Shown: positions 54,901 to 62,755, numbered from the stretch's first letter. The stretch: DNA of 64,000 bases from CAMBDS01 sp964355675 (GCA_964355675.1 CAYHEC010000022.1:1-64000), one strand, 5' to 3'. The notes: a model not told the origin generated them from the letters alone. Numbers and translations are program-made.

Positions 54901-55093
54901 CAACCTGCTTAACGTCGATGACAACTATGGTCGTGCAGGCGCACCCAATTCCTACGACGACTACAGCGGACAGGCTGGCTGGGTAAATGATACGGCTTCG
55001 CCGAATAACAGCCAGAATCGTTACGCGGGACCCAATCCGGATGCGTTCGACAATCCTCGCCTCATCCGGCTTGGTCTCGGTTTTGAATTTTAA
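51959..55093 (+). CDS. TonB-dependent receptor with Asp-rich calcium-binding-like insert
   Basis: About 1044 residues from a TTG at 51959, chosen because AGGAGG lies 4 nt upstream and a signal peptide (TFLTVLGTAFLFLIVG) follows. A carboxypeptidase-regulatory-like domain (about 30-115; GAIKDSKSGEPISGVNIVLL) and a plug domain (about 125-235; IHIRGGRRGEVAYLIDGMEV, NAQSAVVNIVTREG) precede a large barrel ending GLGFEF. An extracellular loop (about 430-470) is packed with DDDGDGRVDEE- and DDLDGRIDED-type repeats, typical of thrombospondin-3/EF-like calcium loops; a second one (about 540) reads VDKDGDGIWDQG. First gene of a five-gene run to 61,622. Ligand unknown. Confidence 0.88.
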   Translation: MNPLYKFKKQTFLTVLGTAFLFLIVGESLAGVTGKLTGAIKDSKSGEPISGVNIVLLGTDLGAATTLDGDYIVLNVVPGKYSVSASAVGYVRVVKQEVLVYADLTTNLSFSLEPTIIQGQEVVVRAERKVIRPDVTASTRIATGDELYNLPVANFVGAVANIGGAVGNGNNIHIRGGRRGEVAYLIDGMEVKDPISNLRMLSIGNPAVAEMIALTGGFDAEYGNAQSAVVNIVTREGSKEFHGKFKYVFDDINSRPDSKYEQHINSEFSGTNLGPTDTTLWSPPVAYQNYDYLEGSLGGPEPITSILLPSLGIKIPGYMTFFISTDMTGRNTSSNGIRINSSEWYRHDMSGGMGLDANREQTFYNSSYQLTYQLSPTMKLKAAYRFNKTWSNIFLFRQSRFFPYDFTQEEINGAFQQETGNDTSFTYVTGEDDDGDGRVDEEALNDKDDDLDGRIDEDLQLYEYNAPDHLPTRFIDDDQFLVTWNHTLSKNTYYNIKLSRYMASRIYQGANKKASEYGEYAEKFTDLPGSDGKMNGNYDVGEPFVDKDGDGIWDQGNQDNSYASYHGFLVGGDGTEDDVGQPVPYWLEEKSYVYGLKAQVTSQMHKNHLVRGGIDFNYFDLFNNSLPYPTIDNNGQGIYTDIYHVYPADGALYASDKMEFNDITLSVGARLDFYMPGNQVQHVMAFDSSNANWNPNYVPFDKPEKIKTQFSPRIGASFSITENAYLHAHYGHFYQRPKWDNLFTAVNQVQSGGTPLIGNPDLDPEKTVSFEVGLAWNPYRDYLIDMTGFLKDVKNWINAREGKYWYPEKFGQTLIGQNFAIYDNQDYAFARGIEFNLSKEYGSNMSGRITYTLSWVNAKNSYDIGTQGIRGNYTEPPQALPAGWDQRHSIVLSYGLNYGEKEPLFGIEGMPGDWNLDLLWNIRSGLPYSPTDASGTLIEGQYMSKRTAWTNSADLNVSKGFSIGNYQTTLSLQVYNIMDETNLLNVDDNYGRAGAPNSYDDYSGQAGWVNDTASPNNSQNRYAGPNPDAFDNPRLIRLGLGFEF

Positions 55094-55110
55094 GGGAAGG
55101 GAGAACACAA

Positions 55111-57603
55111 ATGAAATACTTTAGCTTCAGTAAGGCGGACGTCCCTGCCCGCCAGCGGCGCTGTCGCAAGGTGTCCTCACCTTGCGACGGATCAGATTGT
55201 CGCAGGGTGAGGACACCCTTCGACAGCTCCCTTCTGTTTGCCTCAACGATCATCATTTTAACGGCATTCATAACCGTTCCGCTTTTGGCGCGTCAACGCG
55301 AAGCTGGCCCGGTGAGAACTAAAGATCCCGGATATCAAATCGACGTCGGTAAAAAATCACTGATGGTCCACGACGTCGGAAACGTCCGCATGACTCTCTC
55401 CAACTGGGGCGAGCAAGGCAATCCCGACGCTACACCGGGTTATTATGGTTTCGAGTTTCCCGGCGGTTCGGAGAACGACTTTCTGTTCAGCTCCGGAATC
55501 TGGGTCGGCGCGATTGTCAACGGCCAGAAGCTCGTCAGCACCGGTACAGACGGCGATAACGGTACCAACGAGTTCGCCCCGACACTGCCAATCGGCCAAT
55601 ATCCCAGCGGCTACCTTTCGTTATCGAAACAAAGTGCCTCCATAGCCGGACGGCCCTATGTCATGGGAGCCAAGGAGATCGATGACGACGGCGACTGGAA
55701 TCGCAATGGCTTAGACGACCTCGATGGGAATGGAAGTCCCTCGACAAATTGGGATGGTGGCAAAGGCATTATCGGTAAGGATGATGACGGCGACGGCGGC
55801 GAACCCGACGAAGAATATGCCGACGGTATCGACAACGATAACGATGGCTTAATCGATGAAGATACCGACGATACGGGCGATGACAATGGTGACGGGAACT
55901 GCAACTACGATCCCGAAACCCATATCGACGAAGATCCGGCTGGCGACATATCGAATGACTTTATCGACAACGACTTCAATGGTCTGGTCGATATGGACGA
56001 TCCCGACGCCGACGGTGACGCCGTTCCCGGCAGTCTCGATGACGACGGCGACGGACAGTTCGACGAAGATGGCGTGGCGCGAGGGACTCAGGAGTACTTC
56101 ACTGTTTATGACGACCGTGACAGGAGTCAGGTTCAATCTCCCGACAACGATGGCCATACTCCTCTCAATCTCATGGTTTTGCAAAAAACTTATGCCTGGG
56201 GCGAGGCTTATGCAGGGGAGTTCATTCTCGTTGATCTGATTGTTCGTAACGTAGGGCAGTTGCCGTTGACGGAGGTTTACCTCGGGCTATTTGCCGATCC
56301 TGACGTGGCCGCAAAAGGTGAATCGGGAGATCCAGCCTCGCTCGACGACTGGAACCTCTATGACGAAGAAAATCTGATGATGATCCAGGGTGACGACACG
56401 ACGGACGCCGACGGTTTTGGGCCAGGGTTGTTCGCGATGAAGGTGGTTCGGACGCCTGCGCCGCTCGACAGTTTGAATATCGCCTTCAAGAACTTCAATC
56501 GTTCGACCGGCGGTGATCCGGCGACGAATGGAGAAAAGTACAACATGATCTCGGCTCCTCCGGCCGAAAACAGTCCTTCGACAGCTACGCAGGACGACTG
56601 GCGATTCCTTATGGGCTTCGGGCCAAAGTCAGGCGGCTGGCTGTTGTTGCCTGGTGATGAATTGCCGGTTACGGTGGCGTTCATTGCAGGGAAGAATTTA
56701 GCAGAAGTGAGAAAGAATGCGCAATGGGCTCAGCGGATTTACGACAATGACTTTCGTGGGCCTGCGGCTCCTGATCAGCCGGTGTTCTGGGCTGAACCAT
56801 CACCCGAGCGGATTCGGATTTTTTGGAAGGACAATTCCGAGGCGTCGATCGATCCGATCTCCCAGCTTGCCGACTTCGAGGGTTATCAGTTGCAGAGATC
56901 CTCGGATGCGAACCGGTGGTCAACACTGGCGCAATGGGACGTCATCGACGCGTTTCCATATCCTGAATTCGAGCGAGAGAACTTCAATCTGGGAATGCCT
57001 TACGATACGGCGCGTATTGCCGCGACCAATCCTGAATTGTTTGCTAATAGTGGTTGGATGTGGTCGGTAAGTGCCTCTGGCGACTCGTCTCGCATTTATT
57101 GGTATGATGATAACAATGTTATTCCCGGATGGACCTACCATTACATCGTTCGGGCTTTCGATCAAGGTATTCCGGGAGCCGGTACGCTGATTACCCCAAT
57201 CGGTCGTAACGCATTAACGGTCAGGGCTGGAGATACCGAGGGAACTCCGGGAACGTCAGCCGGTGGCAATCTGGTCGATGGAGTTTATGTTGTCCCCAAT
57301 CCTTACAAGGGCGGACATATCCAGGAAAAGGGGGGTGCAGTCAACGAAGCGAATACGAAGATCTACCCGCGCCAACTCTTTTTCTATGGGCTTCCGAGAA
57401 ACTCCCGAGCCGATATCGACATTTACACTCTTTCTGGTGACCACATCATCACATTACCTTACGAGCCGGGACAAGAACTTAGCAACCAGTTAATGTGGGA
57501 TATGCGGAACCAATACAAACAAGAGATCGTCAGCGGTGTCTATTACTACATAGTCAAAGCCGGCGGACAACAGAAGATCGATAAATTTGTCGTATTGAAG
57601 TGA
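55111..57603 (+). CDS. Secreted Asp-rich (thrombospondin-3-like) protein with T9SS-type tail
   Basis: 830 residues, start with GGGAG upstream. The first 45 residues are odd: two GTCGCAGGGTG-type palindromes (55163-55224) are translated as RRCRKVSSPCDGSDCRRVRT before a hydrophobic core, FASTIIILTAFITVPLLA. Residues about 190-330 contain dense DxDxDG repeats (DDDGDWNRNGLDD, DNDNDGLIDED, DDDGDGQFDEDG), the calcium-binding type. A fibronectin-like part (about 545-690) precedes VVPNPYKGG and a sorting-like tail ending KFVVLK. It follows the receptor by 17 nt and shares its Asp-rich motif, so the two probably act together at the surface. Confidence 0.85.
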   Translation: MKYFSFSKADVPARQRRCRKVSSPCDGSDCRRVRTPFDSSLLFASTIIILTAFITVPLLARQREAGPVRTKDPGYQIDVGKKSLMVHDVGNVRMTLSNWGEQGNPDATPGYYGFEFPGGSENDFLFSSGIWVGAIVNGQKLVSTGTDGDNGTNEFAPTLPIGQYPSGYLSLSKQSASIAGRPYVMGAKEIDDDGDWNRNGLDDLDGNGSPSTNWDGGKGIIGKDDDGDGGEPDEEYADGIDNDNDGLIDEDTDDTGDDNGDGNCNYDPETHIDEDPAGDISNDFIDNDFNGLVDMDDPDADGDAVPGSLDDDGDGQFDEDGVARGTQEYFTVYDDRDRSQVQSPDNDGHTPLNLMVLQKTYAWGEAYAGEFILVDLIVRNVGQLPLTEVYLGLFADPDVAAKGESGDPASLDDWNLYDEENLMMIQGDDTTDADGFGPGLFAMKVVRTPAPLDSLNIAFKNFNRSTGGDPATNGEKYNMISAPPAENSPSTATQDDWRFLMGFGPKSGGWLLLPGDELPVTVAFIAGKNLAEVRKNAQWAQRIYDNDFRGPAAPDQPVFWAEPSPERIRIFWKDNSEASIDPISQLADFEGYQLQRSSDANRWSTLAQWDVIDAFPYPEFERENFNLGMPYDTARIAATNPELFANSGWMWSVSASGDSSRIYWYDDNNVIPGWTYHYIVRAFDQGIPGAGTLITPIGRNALTVRAGDTEGTPGTSAGGNLVDGVYVVPNPYKGGHIQEKGGAVNEANTKIYPRQLFFYGLPRNSRADIDIYTLSGDHIITLPYEPGQELSNQLMWDMRNQYKQEIVSGVYYYIVKAGGQQKIDKFVVLK
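55163..55224. repeat. Two palindromes translated inside a signal-peptide region
   Basis: GTCGCAAGGTG...CACCTTGCGAC (55163-55188, perfect 11-bp arms) and GTCGCAGGGTG...CACCCTTCGAC (55199-55224, one mismatch). They belong to the CGCAGGGTG family at 101, 32,230 and 37,900. Confidence 0.85.
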
Positions 57604-57610
57604 GGAGAAG

Positions 57611-57650
57611 AAAAGTGCAAAAGTGCGAAAGTACGAAAGTGCGAAAGTGC
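57611..57650. repeat. Octanucleotide tandem repeat at a gene start (AAAGTGCG)
   Basis: About five copies of an 8-bp unit (AAAAGTGC, AAAGTGCG, AAAGTACG, AAAGTGCG, AAAGTGCG) cover the start of the lipoprotein gene. Most units contain a GTG, and because 8 is not a multiple of 3 these fall in different frames. Slippage would switch the gene on or off. Confidence 0.8.
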
Positions 57651-58523
57651 GAAGGCAGCGGCGAATTTATTCGCCGGTACAGCCTCCTTCAGACAGTGGC
57701 ACTACTGACAATATTGACCGGGCTTACCGGGTGTATTGATGACCGGAAAGCGCCACTGCAGACTAATGATCCGTCTTATGAGGCAACCATCCCAATCTTC
57801 GACCGTAAAGCGGCTTCGGGAGCCGAGCTGTCTGGTGGCTTCACTCTGGGTGACACAATCACCGACGCTCGGCTGATCATTAACGCTTTTCTCTGGCCTG
57901 ACGCCGAACTCAATGCCTACACACGCGTCGGGACGGAACTCGACTCCATTTCGCAAAGGCTGTTGAGTCTTGAGGGTGGGATACTTAACTTGTCGCTAAA
58001 GGCAGTCAAGACTCATGCTGACACGGTAGCCATCGACAGCTTGACAGCATTAAAGGCATCGACCCTGGTTGAGGAAACTGTGCGTCAGTTTACCCGGGAT
58101 ACTCTCGACACGAAGTTGGATAACCGATTCAAAGTTTCTATCTGGCTCGATAACGACGTTGTAGAACTTTACCCGCGGGCAATTTTTCTTGACTCGTCAT
58201 CAGCCGGATCTTGGCTTGGCGGTGAGACCGTCGTGTGGGGACAAAACTTCTTCACTGCCCCTGCGCTGGACACCAGCGGTATGCGGGGAAGGCGAATGAC
58301 GCTCAGCCTCAAGAGATTCTTCACAGCAGACCCAAGCTACCGTCATAGTCAGAAACCAGCAAGGCCTTCCGACCCGGATGCACTGCCTGAGCTATATCCA
58401 ATTTCAGACTGGTTGACTCGGTTGACGCCCGGCAACCACACCCTCCATGTTCGCTTCGGCGAAGCAGGGGTAAGGTCAGAGGTCAGCGTCAACCTGTACG
58501 TCATTTACAAACATGCGGGGTGA
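57615..58523 (+). CDS. Lipoprotein of an outer-membrane operon, unknown function
   Basis: About 302 residues from the GTG at 57615, which has AGGAG 7 nt upstream; a GTG at 57600 overlapping the previous stop is possible. The N-terminus is repeat-derived (QKCESTKVRKCEGSGEFIRR), then a hydrophobic core and lipobox (LTGLTGC) give a lipidated protein. The mature part (about 35-300) looks beta-rich with a helical segment (SISQRLLSLEGGILNLSLKA). No known family was recognised. It overlaps or abuts both neighbours, so it belongs to the receptor/PorV-like operon. Its expression may vary through the 8-bp repeat at its start. Confidence 0.7.
   Translation: MQKCESTKVRKCEGSGEFIRRYSLLQTVALLTILTGLTGCIDDRKAPLQTNDPSYEATIPIFDRKAASGAELSGGFTLGDTITDARLIINAFLWPDAELNAYTRVGTELDSISQRLLSLEGGILNLSLKAVKTHADTVAIDSLTALKASTLVEETVRQFTRDTLDTKLDNRFKVSIWLDNDVVELYPRAIFLDSSSAGSWLGGETVVWGQNFFTAPALDTSGMRGRRMTLSLKRFFTADPSYRHSQKPARPSDPDALPELYPISDWLTRLTPGNHTLHVRFGEAGVRSEVSVNLYVIYKHAG
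57660..57675. repeat. Palindrome in a lipoprotein signal region
   Basis: GGCGAATTTATTCGCC, translated as GEFIRR, is the same 16-mer as at 59,769-59,784 in another lipoprotein of this operon. Confidence 0.85.
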
Positions 58524-58525
58524 CG

Positions 58526-59704
58526 ATGAAAACCTGTTTATTATCTAACGATTGTCGCAAGGTGTCACCACCCTGCGACAGGGTTTCTCAAACGGTTCGG
58601 ACGAATTTATTCGCTCTCCATACATGGCGATTGAAATCGTCGCTACCTGCCCTAATCGCGGTTGCGCTGACGATCTTTGTAGGATCGTTATCCAATACGC
58701 CATTACTTGCACGTGAAGTTCAAAAAGTCGGTACTGCCAGTCTGACCACGCTGAAAATATCCACCAGCGTTCGCGCCATCGGTATGGGAGATGCTTATGT
58801 TGCTACCGCCGATGATATCAGTTCGATCTTCTGGAATCCGGCAGGCTTGATCCATATCGCGGGAAGCTCTGCGGCGTTCACACAAATCAATATGCCCGCG
58901 GATGTTCAATTCAATACAGCCGCATTCGCCAAGAATTTCGGACAATTAGGAGTTTTTGGTGTACATCTGCTGGCGATGAATACCGGCGATATGGTTGTAC
59001 GGACGATTCAACGCCCCCAAGGCACCGGCGAGAAGTTTATCGCCTACGATGTTATCGGCGGAGTCTCTTGGGCACAGCGTCTCACCGACCGCTTCATCTT
59101 TGGAGCAAATCTCCGTGTAGCCGTTTCAGGATTAGAAAAGGAAACATTCACCGGTGCTCTGGCTGATATTGGTGCGCTCTATGAGACAAATCTGCGCACT
59201 TTGAAACTCGGGTTTTCCGTCCAGAACTTCGGTCCCGACGTCAAGTACTCTGGTAATTACACCGATTTTCTCGATCAAGGCCGTCGCAACCGCATAACGC
59301 CTCAAGAAGCAAGCTACAGCGGAGCCCCTCCTCCAACGATTTATCGCATCGGAGTTTCAGCGAATTTCTTTGAGTTTACTACATTGACTCATTCACCTGA
59401 CTTCGACGGGATAATAGCATTCGAGATGAGTCATCCCAACGACAATCGAGAACGACTCAACCTTGGAGCTGAATTCTGGTATCGAGGAATGCTGGCTATT
59501 CGTGGAGGCTACAAGTTTCGTATCAGCAATAGTTTCGGCTATGATGAAGAGCGTTTCACCAGCGGTTTCGGCTTGAAAATTCCTATTGACGATCAGAAAG
59601 TTGCAACGCTCGATTACGCCTATCTTGGCTTTGGCAAGTTTGCAGAGGCGGCTGACGGCTTCATGGAGTCGCCACACCGCTTCTCATTTGGTATAAACTT
59701 TTAA
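58526..59704 (+). CDS. PorV/PorQ family outer-membrane protein
   Basis: About 392 residues from the ATG at 58526; a GTG at 58520 overlapping the previous stop (GTGA) is the alternative. FadL-like 14-strand barrel family; PorV is the shuttle of the type IX secretion system that hands cargo to the sortase. Typical stretches are SVRAIGMGDAYVATADDISS, IFWNPAGL and FGVHLLAMNTGDM, with a C-terminal aromatic strand HRFSFGINF. The first 60 residues carry three repeat-derived palindromes (SNDCRKVSPPCDRVS) before the signal-peptide core ALIAVALTIFVG. Its presence among cargo genes supports an active T9SS, although PorV paralogues can have other roles. Confidence 0.85.
   Translation: MKTCLLSNDCRKVSPPCDRVSQTVRTNLFALHTWRLKSSLPALIAVALTIFVGSLSNTPLLAREVQKVGTASLTTLKISTSVRAIGMGDAYVATADDISSIFWNPAGLIHIAGSSAAFTQINMPADVQFNTAAFAKNFGQLGVFGVHLLAMNTGDMVVRTIQRPQGTGEKFIAYDVIGGVSWAQRLTDRFIFGANLRVAVSGLEKETFTGALADIGALYETNLRTLKLGFSVQNFGPDVKYSGNYTDFLDQGRRNRITPQEASYSGAPPPTIYRIGVSANFFEFTTLTHSPDFDGIIAFEMSHPNDNRERLNLGAEFWYRGMLAIRGGYKFRISNSFGYDEERFTSGFGLKIPIDDQKVATLDYAYLGFGKFAEAADGFMESPHRFSFGINF
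58554..58643. repeat. Three palindromes in one signal-peptide region
   Basis: GTCGCAAGGTG...CACCCTGCGAC (58554-58579), CGAATTTATTCG (58602-58613) and GGCGATTGAAATCGTCGC (from 58626). All are translated in frame at the start of the PorV-like protein. Confidence 0.8.
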
Positions 59705-59723
59705 CCGACGCGAGGAGATAAAA

Positions 59724-61622
59724 ATGAAAACACTCCGTAGAGGCGAATCAATTCGCCTGTACCGTACCGGCGAATTTATTCGCCGCCACAGACTTCTCGC
59801 GGCTAGTTTGATTTTGCCTCTGATTTGGGGTTGCCAGCCATCCGATCCCGGATCACCCCTCGTCAATCAAGCTCCAGATACCCGCATTGTCGTTGCTCCT
59901 GTTGCTGGCGACTCAAGCGATCACTATGTCTCGCCCGAGGTGATTTTCAATGTGCAATGGTTCGGAAACGATCCAGACGGTCAGGTGGCGGGCTATTATC
60001 TTCAAGTGGACGGCGGATCCTGGATTTGGACGACAAAGACCGATTCTGCGATGGCATTCGAATCATCGACGCCCGACCCAAACCATCCCGGCAAAACCCT
60101 ACCCTCACCTCACACCATTACAGTCAAAGCAAAGGATGATGAGGGATTGGAAGACGCTACTCCCGCACAACGATCGTTCAGCGCCACTAATTATATCCCT
60201 TTCATTAGGGAATTTGTGGCTGATTTCCAGGATGATGCAACCGTCGGTCAGGGGATCTCGTTCTCGATCAACTGGGGCGATTCCAATTCATCTGGAGCTT
60301 ATTTCAGGCTATGGATCGATGGAGCTCCCGTCACTGACTGGGACTCCCGCTCAGCCTTCCAATTCTGTAAAACCTCCGATCCCGCGATACTGAACACCGT
60401 TGACTCGGGTGCAGTCAAACCGGTCGATATCAGTCTCCTTCGCGCCGGAGGCAGGACACTAATGGTCAAGGTGAAGGACTGGGGTGGCGCGATTAGTGAT
60501 TCGGTCACCAGGTCGATAACCATTGATACCACGAAAAACCCGACGATCACCGCCGTTGCGCCAACGTATGAAGGTGCTGCTTATTATCCTGATGGATCGG
60601 TTTTTTACGAAGACGGAGCGACCACTCATTTTGAAGTGACCGCAACTGCGGTAGATTATTTTGGAGGTGTTCAAGCTTTCCGTAACCGATTGATGCCAGT
60701 TGGCGGTAATGCAGAATGGTCATCTTGGGGAGCCGGATCGTACGATGTTCTAAATCTTCCCTCTGGTGCATATCGCTTTGAAACCGTCTGCCGCGACTGG
60801 AGCGGCAGAGAAAGTGCCGTGACAGGCTACGAATTCGAGATATATCGCCCGAATTTCCGCGACGATGGAGCGACACGAGTGCTTATCGTTGACGAAACCC
60901 GTGACGGTAATGGCGGGCGAGGCTCGCCGGACGATAACCAATCCGACAGTCTGTGGCGATCAATTTTCGATTACGATACTACCAATCGTGTCACGCCAAA
61001 CGGCTGGCTGATTACGGAACTCGACTACACAAATCGTGTCGCTGGTCCGAATAAATACATCTCTGCCAAAGATGTTTTCGATAAGGACTTGATCATCTGG
61101 CATGCTGACGACAAAGCAAACCTCGATCTGAAAGCAGGAGCCTATAATCTTCGGTTATTGAGCGAGTATCTCGATGCTGGGGGAAGGCTGTTTCTCTGCG
61201 GCTGGGATGTAATCTCGAACTTCAATTCTTCTGATGTTGACTCGGTGACCTTTAGCTCTAACGCTGGTTTTGGTCAGCGCTATCTACGTATTTCCGGAGG
61301 CAAGCGGTCATCAGAAAGAGTTTTTTCGAGCGCGTTGGGCAGTGCCGGTTATGGTGACTTGCGGATTGACCCTGCCAAGGTGCCAAACTCATGGTCAGGA
61401 ACTCTTGACCGTTGTTGGGTGCTCTTTCCAGCTCACCGGACCGAAGCGATTGCTGTTTGGGGACCGGAACACGCTTTCTCGGGACTTGGTGTGGCGATGA
61501 AGAATTTCTCGCCGCTGAACCCGTGGCGCACCATTATTTGCGGCTTCCCGATCTACTTTTTAAGAATTGATGATTCCAAGCCTTTTGTGGTGAAAGCCGC
61601 TACTGAGTTACTGGCGCCATAA
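59724..61622 (+). CDS. Large lipoprotein with Ig-like domains, unknown function
   Basis: 632 residues; GAGGAG precedes the ATG. The N-terminus is partly encoded by two palindromes (59741-59758 and 59769-59784; RRGESIRLYRTGEFIRR) and then a core with a lipobox (LIWGC). Two or three immunoglobulin/fibronectin-like modules follow (about 45-400; FGNDPDGQVAGYYLQVDGG, WGDSNSSGAYFRLWIDG). The C-terminal part (about 400-630) resembles a Rossmann-like glutamine-amidotransferase-type fold (VLIVDETRDG, LLSEYLDAGGRLFLCGWDV, IICGFPIYFL), but no catalytic triad is clear. Last gene of the operon; a strong hairpin follows. Confidence 0.75.
   Translation: MKTLRRGESIRLYRTGEFIRRHRLLAASLILPLIWGCQPSDPGSPLVNQAPDTRIVVAPVAGDSSDHYVSPEVIFNVQWFGNDPDGQVAGYYLQVDGGSWIWTTKTDSAMAFESSTPDPNHPGKTLPSPHTITVKAKDDEGLEDATPAQRSFSATNYIPFIREFVADFQDDATVGQGISFSINWGDSNSSGAYFRLWIDGAPVTDWDSRSAFQFCKTSDPAILNTVDSGAVKPVDISLLRAGGRTLMVKVKDWGGAISDSVTRSITIDTTKNPTITAVAPTYEGAAYYPDGSVFYEDGATTHFEVTATAVDYFGGVQAFRNRLMPVGGNAEWSSWGAGSYDVLNLPSGAYRFETVCRDWSGRESAVTGYEFEIYRPNFRDDGATRVLIVDETRDGNGGRGSPDDNQSDSLWRSIFDYDTTNRVTPNGWLITELDYTNRVAGPNKYISAKDVFDKDLIIWHADDKANLDLKAGAYNLRLLSEYLDAGGRLFLCGWDVISNFNSSDVDSVTFSSNAGFGQRYLRISGGKRSSERVFSSALGSAGYGDLRIDPAKVPNSWSGTLDRCWVLFPAHRTEAIAVWGPEHAFSGLGVAMKNFSPLNPWRTIICGFPIYFLRIDDSKPFVVKAATELLAP
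59741..59784. repeat. Two palindromes in a lipoprotein signal region
   Basis: AGGCGAATCAATTCGCCT (59741-59758) and GGCGAATTTATTCGCC (59769-59784), separated by GTACCGTACC. Both are read in frame as RGESIRLYRTGEFIRR. Confidence 0.88.
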
Positions 61623-61640
61623 GGGGTGATGGATGGTTGA

Positions 61641-61675
61641 AATAGTAGGGGCGCATAAATAGCGCCCCTACTATT
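61641..61675. repeat. 14-bp perfect hairpin after the operon
   Basis: AATAGTAGGGGCGC (61641-61654), loop ATAAATA, and the exact complement (61662-61675). It has no T-run but lies 19 nt after the last stop and probably helps end the operon transcript. Confidence 0.75.
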
Positions 61676-61970
61676 GTTAAATTAAAATCTTTCCGTGTAT
61701 AAATTTTATGTGGGGTTATTAATTAATTTACAAATCCTGATTGATTTCTCTCCTAAGTATTGAGAGAAAAAATCTTTAGCTCACAACGGGGGACTTCCGC
61801 ATGCCGGATAGTCACTCTGTGGTGGGTTTTGTCGTTTTGGGATGACGTGTCATTGTTGATAATAATGGTGTAGATTATTGGTGACTTTCATTGGAGGGCG
61901 AGTATTCTTGTCCGCCCTGAGATTTATTTTTTTTCACACCAAAAATAAGTTCCGGTTCGATGAAATTGAC

Positions 61971-61999
61971 TTGACAAACCACCAACAGGTGGCTATATT
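61971..61999 (+). promoter_or_regulatory. Sigma-70-type promoter with palindromic spacer
   Basis: TTGACA (61971-61976), 17 nt, TATATT (61994-61999). The spacer contains CCACCAACAGGTGG, a 5-bp-arm inverted repeat that could be an operator. Confidence 0.75.
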
Positions 62000-62005
62000 G
62001 GAAAT

Positions 62006-62187
62006 GGTCGTCCGACGATGACCGGTACGGAAGCTAATTGCCTATTTCGAGTGTGTCAACTTTATCTATTGATTATGCTGATATTAATAACAACGAATCG
62101 AACTTCCTCCAGTATCGCTGGAGTTTAGGACTGCAAAACCCTCGCCGGGGCTTGAAAGCCACCCGGACGAGGGTTCTCTGTTTTTTT
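62006..62187 (+). ncRNA. Candidate small RNA or attenuated leader
   Basis: About 180 nt between the promoter at 61,971 and a strong intrinsic terminator. Predicted hairpins: GGTCGTCCGACGATGACC at the 5' end, CTCCAGTATCGCTGGAG (from 62,107) and the terminator. No open frame with a ribosome site is seen. It may be a free-standing small RNA, or a leader controlling the secreted protein at 62353. I could not match it to a known riboswitch. Confidence 0.5.
62137..62187 (+). terminator. Strong intrinsic terminator
   Basis: AACCCTCGCCGGG (62137-62149) pairs with CCCGGACGAGGGTT (62162-62175) with one bulge, with an inner GCTTGAAAGC stem. TCTCTG and seven T residues (62181-62187) follow. Confidence 0.85.
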
Positions 62188-62196
62188 GATAAACCA

Positions 62197-62275
62197 CTGT
62201 CAGCCCGCCGCGGCTGACAGCTTACAAACGAGTTCGGGCTCGCCAAACATCTCTTCCCGGAGACGGCGAGCCCGA
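62197..62275. repeat. Two palindromes upstream of a small secreted gene
   Basis: CTGTCAGC...GCTGACAG (62197-62220; the family at 28,388) and TCGGGCTCGCC (62234-62244) with its exact complement (62265-62275). Confidence 0.8.
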
Positions 62276-62352
62276 CACAGGATGAAGGGAATAGGACTCA
62301 CCTTCGCCTCTAATTTACAAAATTGAGTCCAAATTTGCAAATGGAGGAAGTA

Positions 62353-62730
62353 ATGAAAAAGTTCGCAGTACTAATGGTTACGCTCTGTCTCGTAGTCGGG
62401 ATGAACGGGTTTGCGATTGGGCAAACGCTGATATCGTTCGACCTATACGACCCGCTAGATTTTACGTACGTCGAACAACCCGACCTTGATCCTGCCTTTG
62501 TGCATTTTACCGCCTATCTGGATGGTGATCCTGTTTGGGGAGATGAGTCTGAGGCAGCGAGTGGTTCGCTTTACTGGAAGTACGTTCCTGGGAACATTGT
62601 GTTCGATGAGTGGGATGTATTTATTGACCCGGCTCCTGGCTGGCTCGAATTTCCGGGCGAATTAAATCCCAGCAACCGTAGGGGAAACGCAAACGCTTAT
62701 TTCCAATGGCTTATCGATGACACACGGTAA
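62353..62730 (+). CDS. Small secreted protein, unknown function
   Basis: 125 residues from the ATG at 62353 (GGAGG 7 nt upstream); a longer frame from 62323 is unlikely. Signal peptide KFAVLMVTLCLVVGMNGFAIG, then about 100 residues rich in Asp, Pro and aromatic residues (FDLYDPLDFTYVEQPDLDP, WKYVPGNIVFDEWDV). No sorting domain, no known family. The beta-rich look fits a small periplasmic or surface domain. It may be expressed by readthrough of the terminator at 62,137. Confidence 0.7.
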   Translation: MKKFAVLMVTLCLVVGMNGFAIGQTLISFDLYDPLDFTYVEQPDLDPAFVHFTAYLDGDPVWGDESEAASGSLYWKYVPGNIVFDEWDVFIDPAPGWLEFPGELNPSNRRGNANAYFQWLIDDTR

Positions 62731-62755
62731 AAGTATAGAAATCTAACGATTACTG

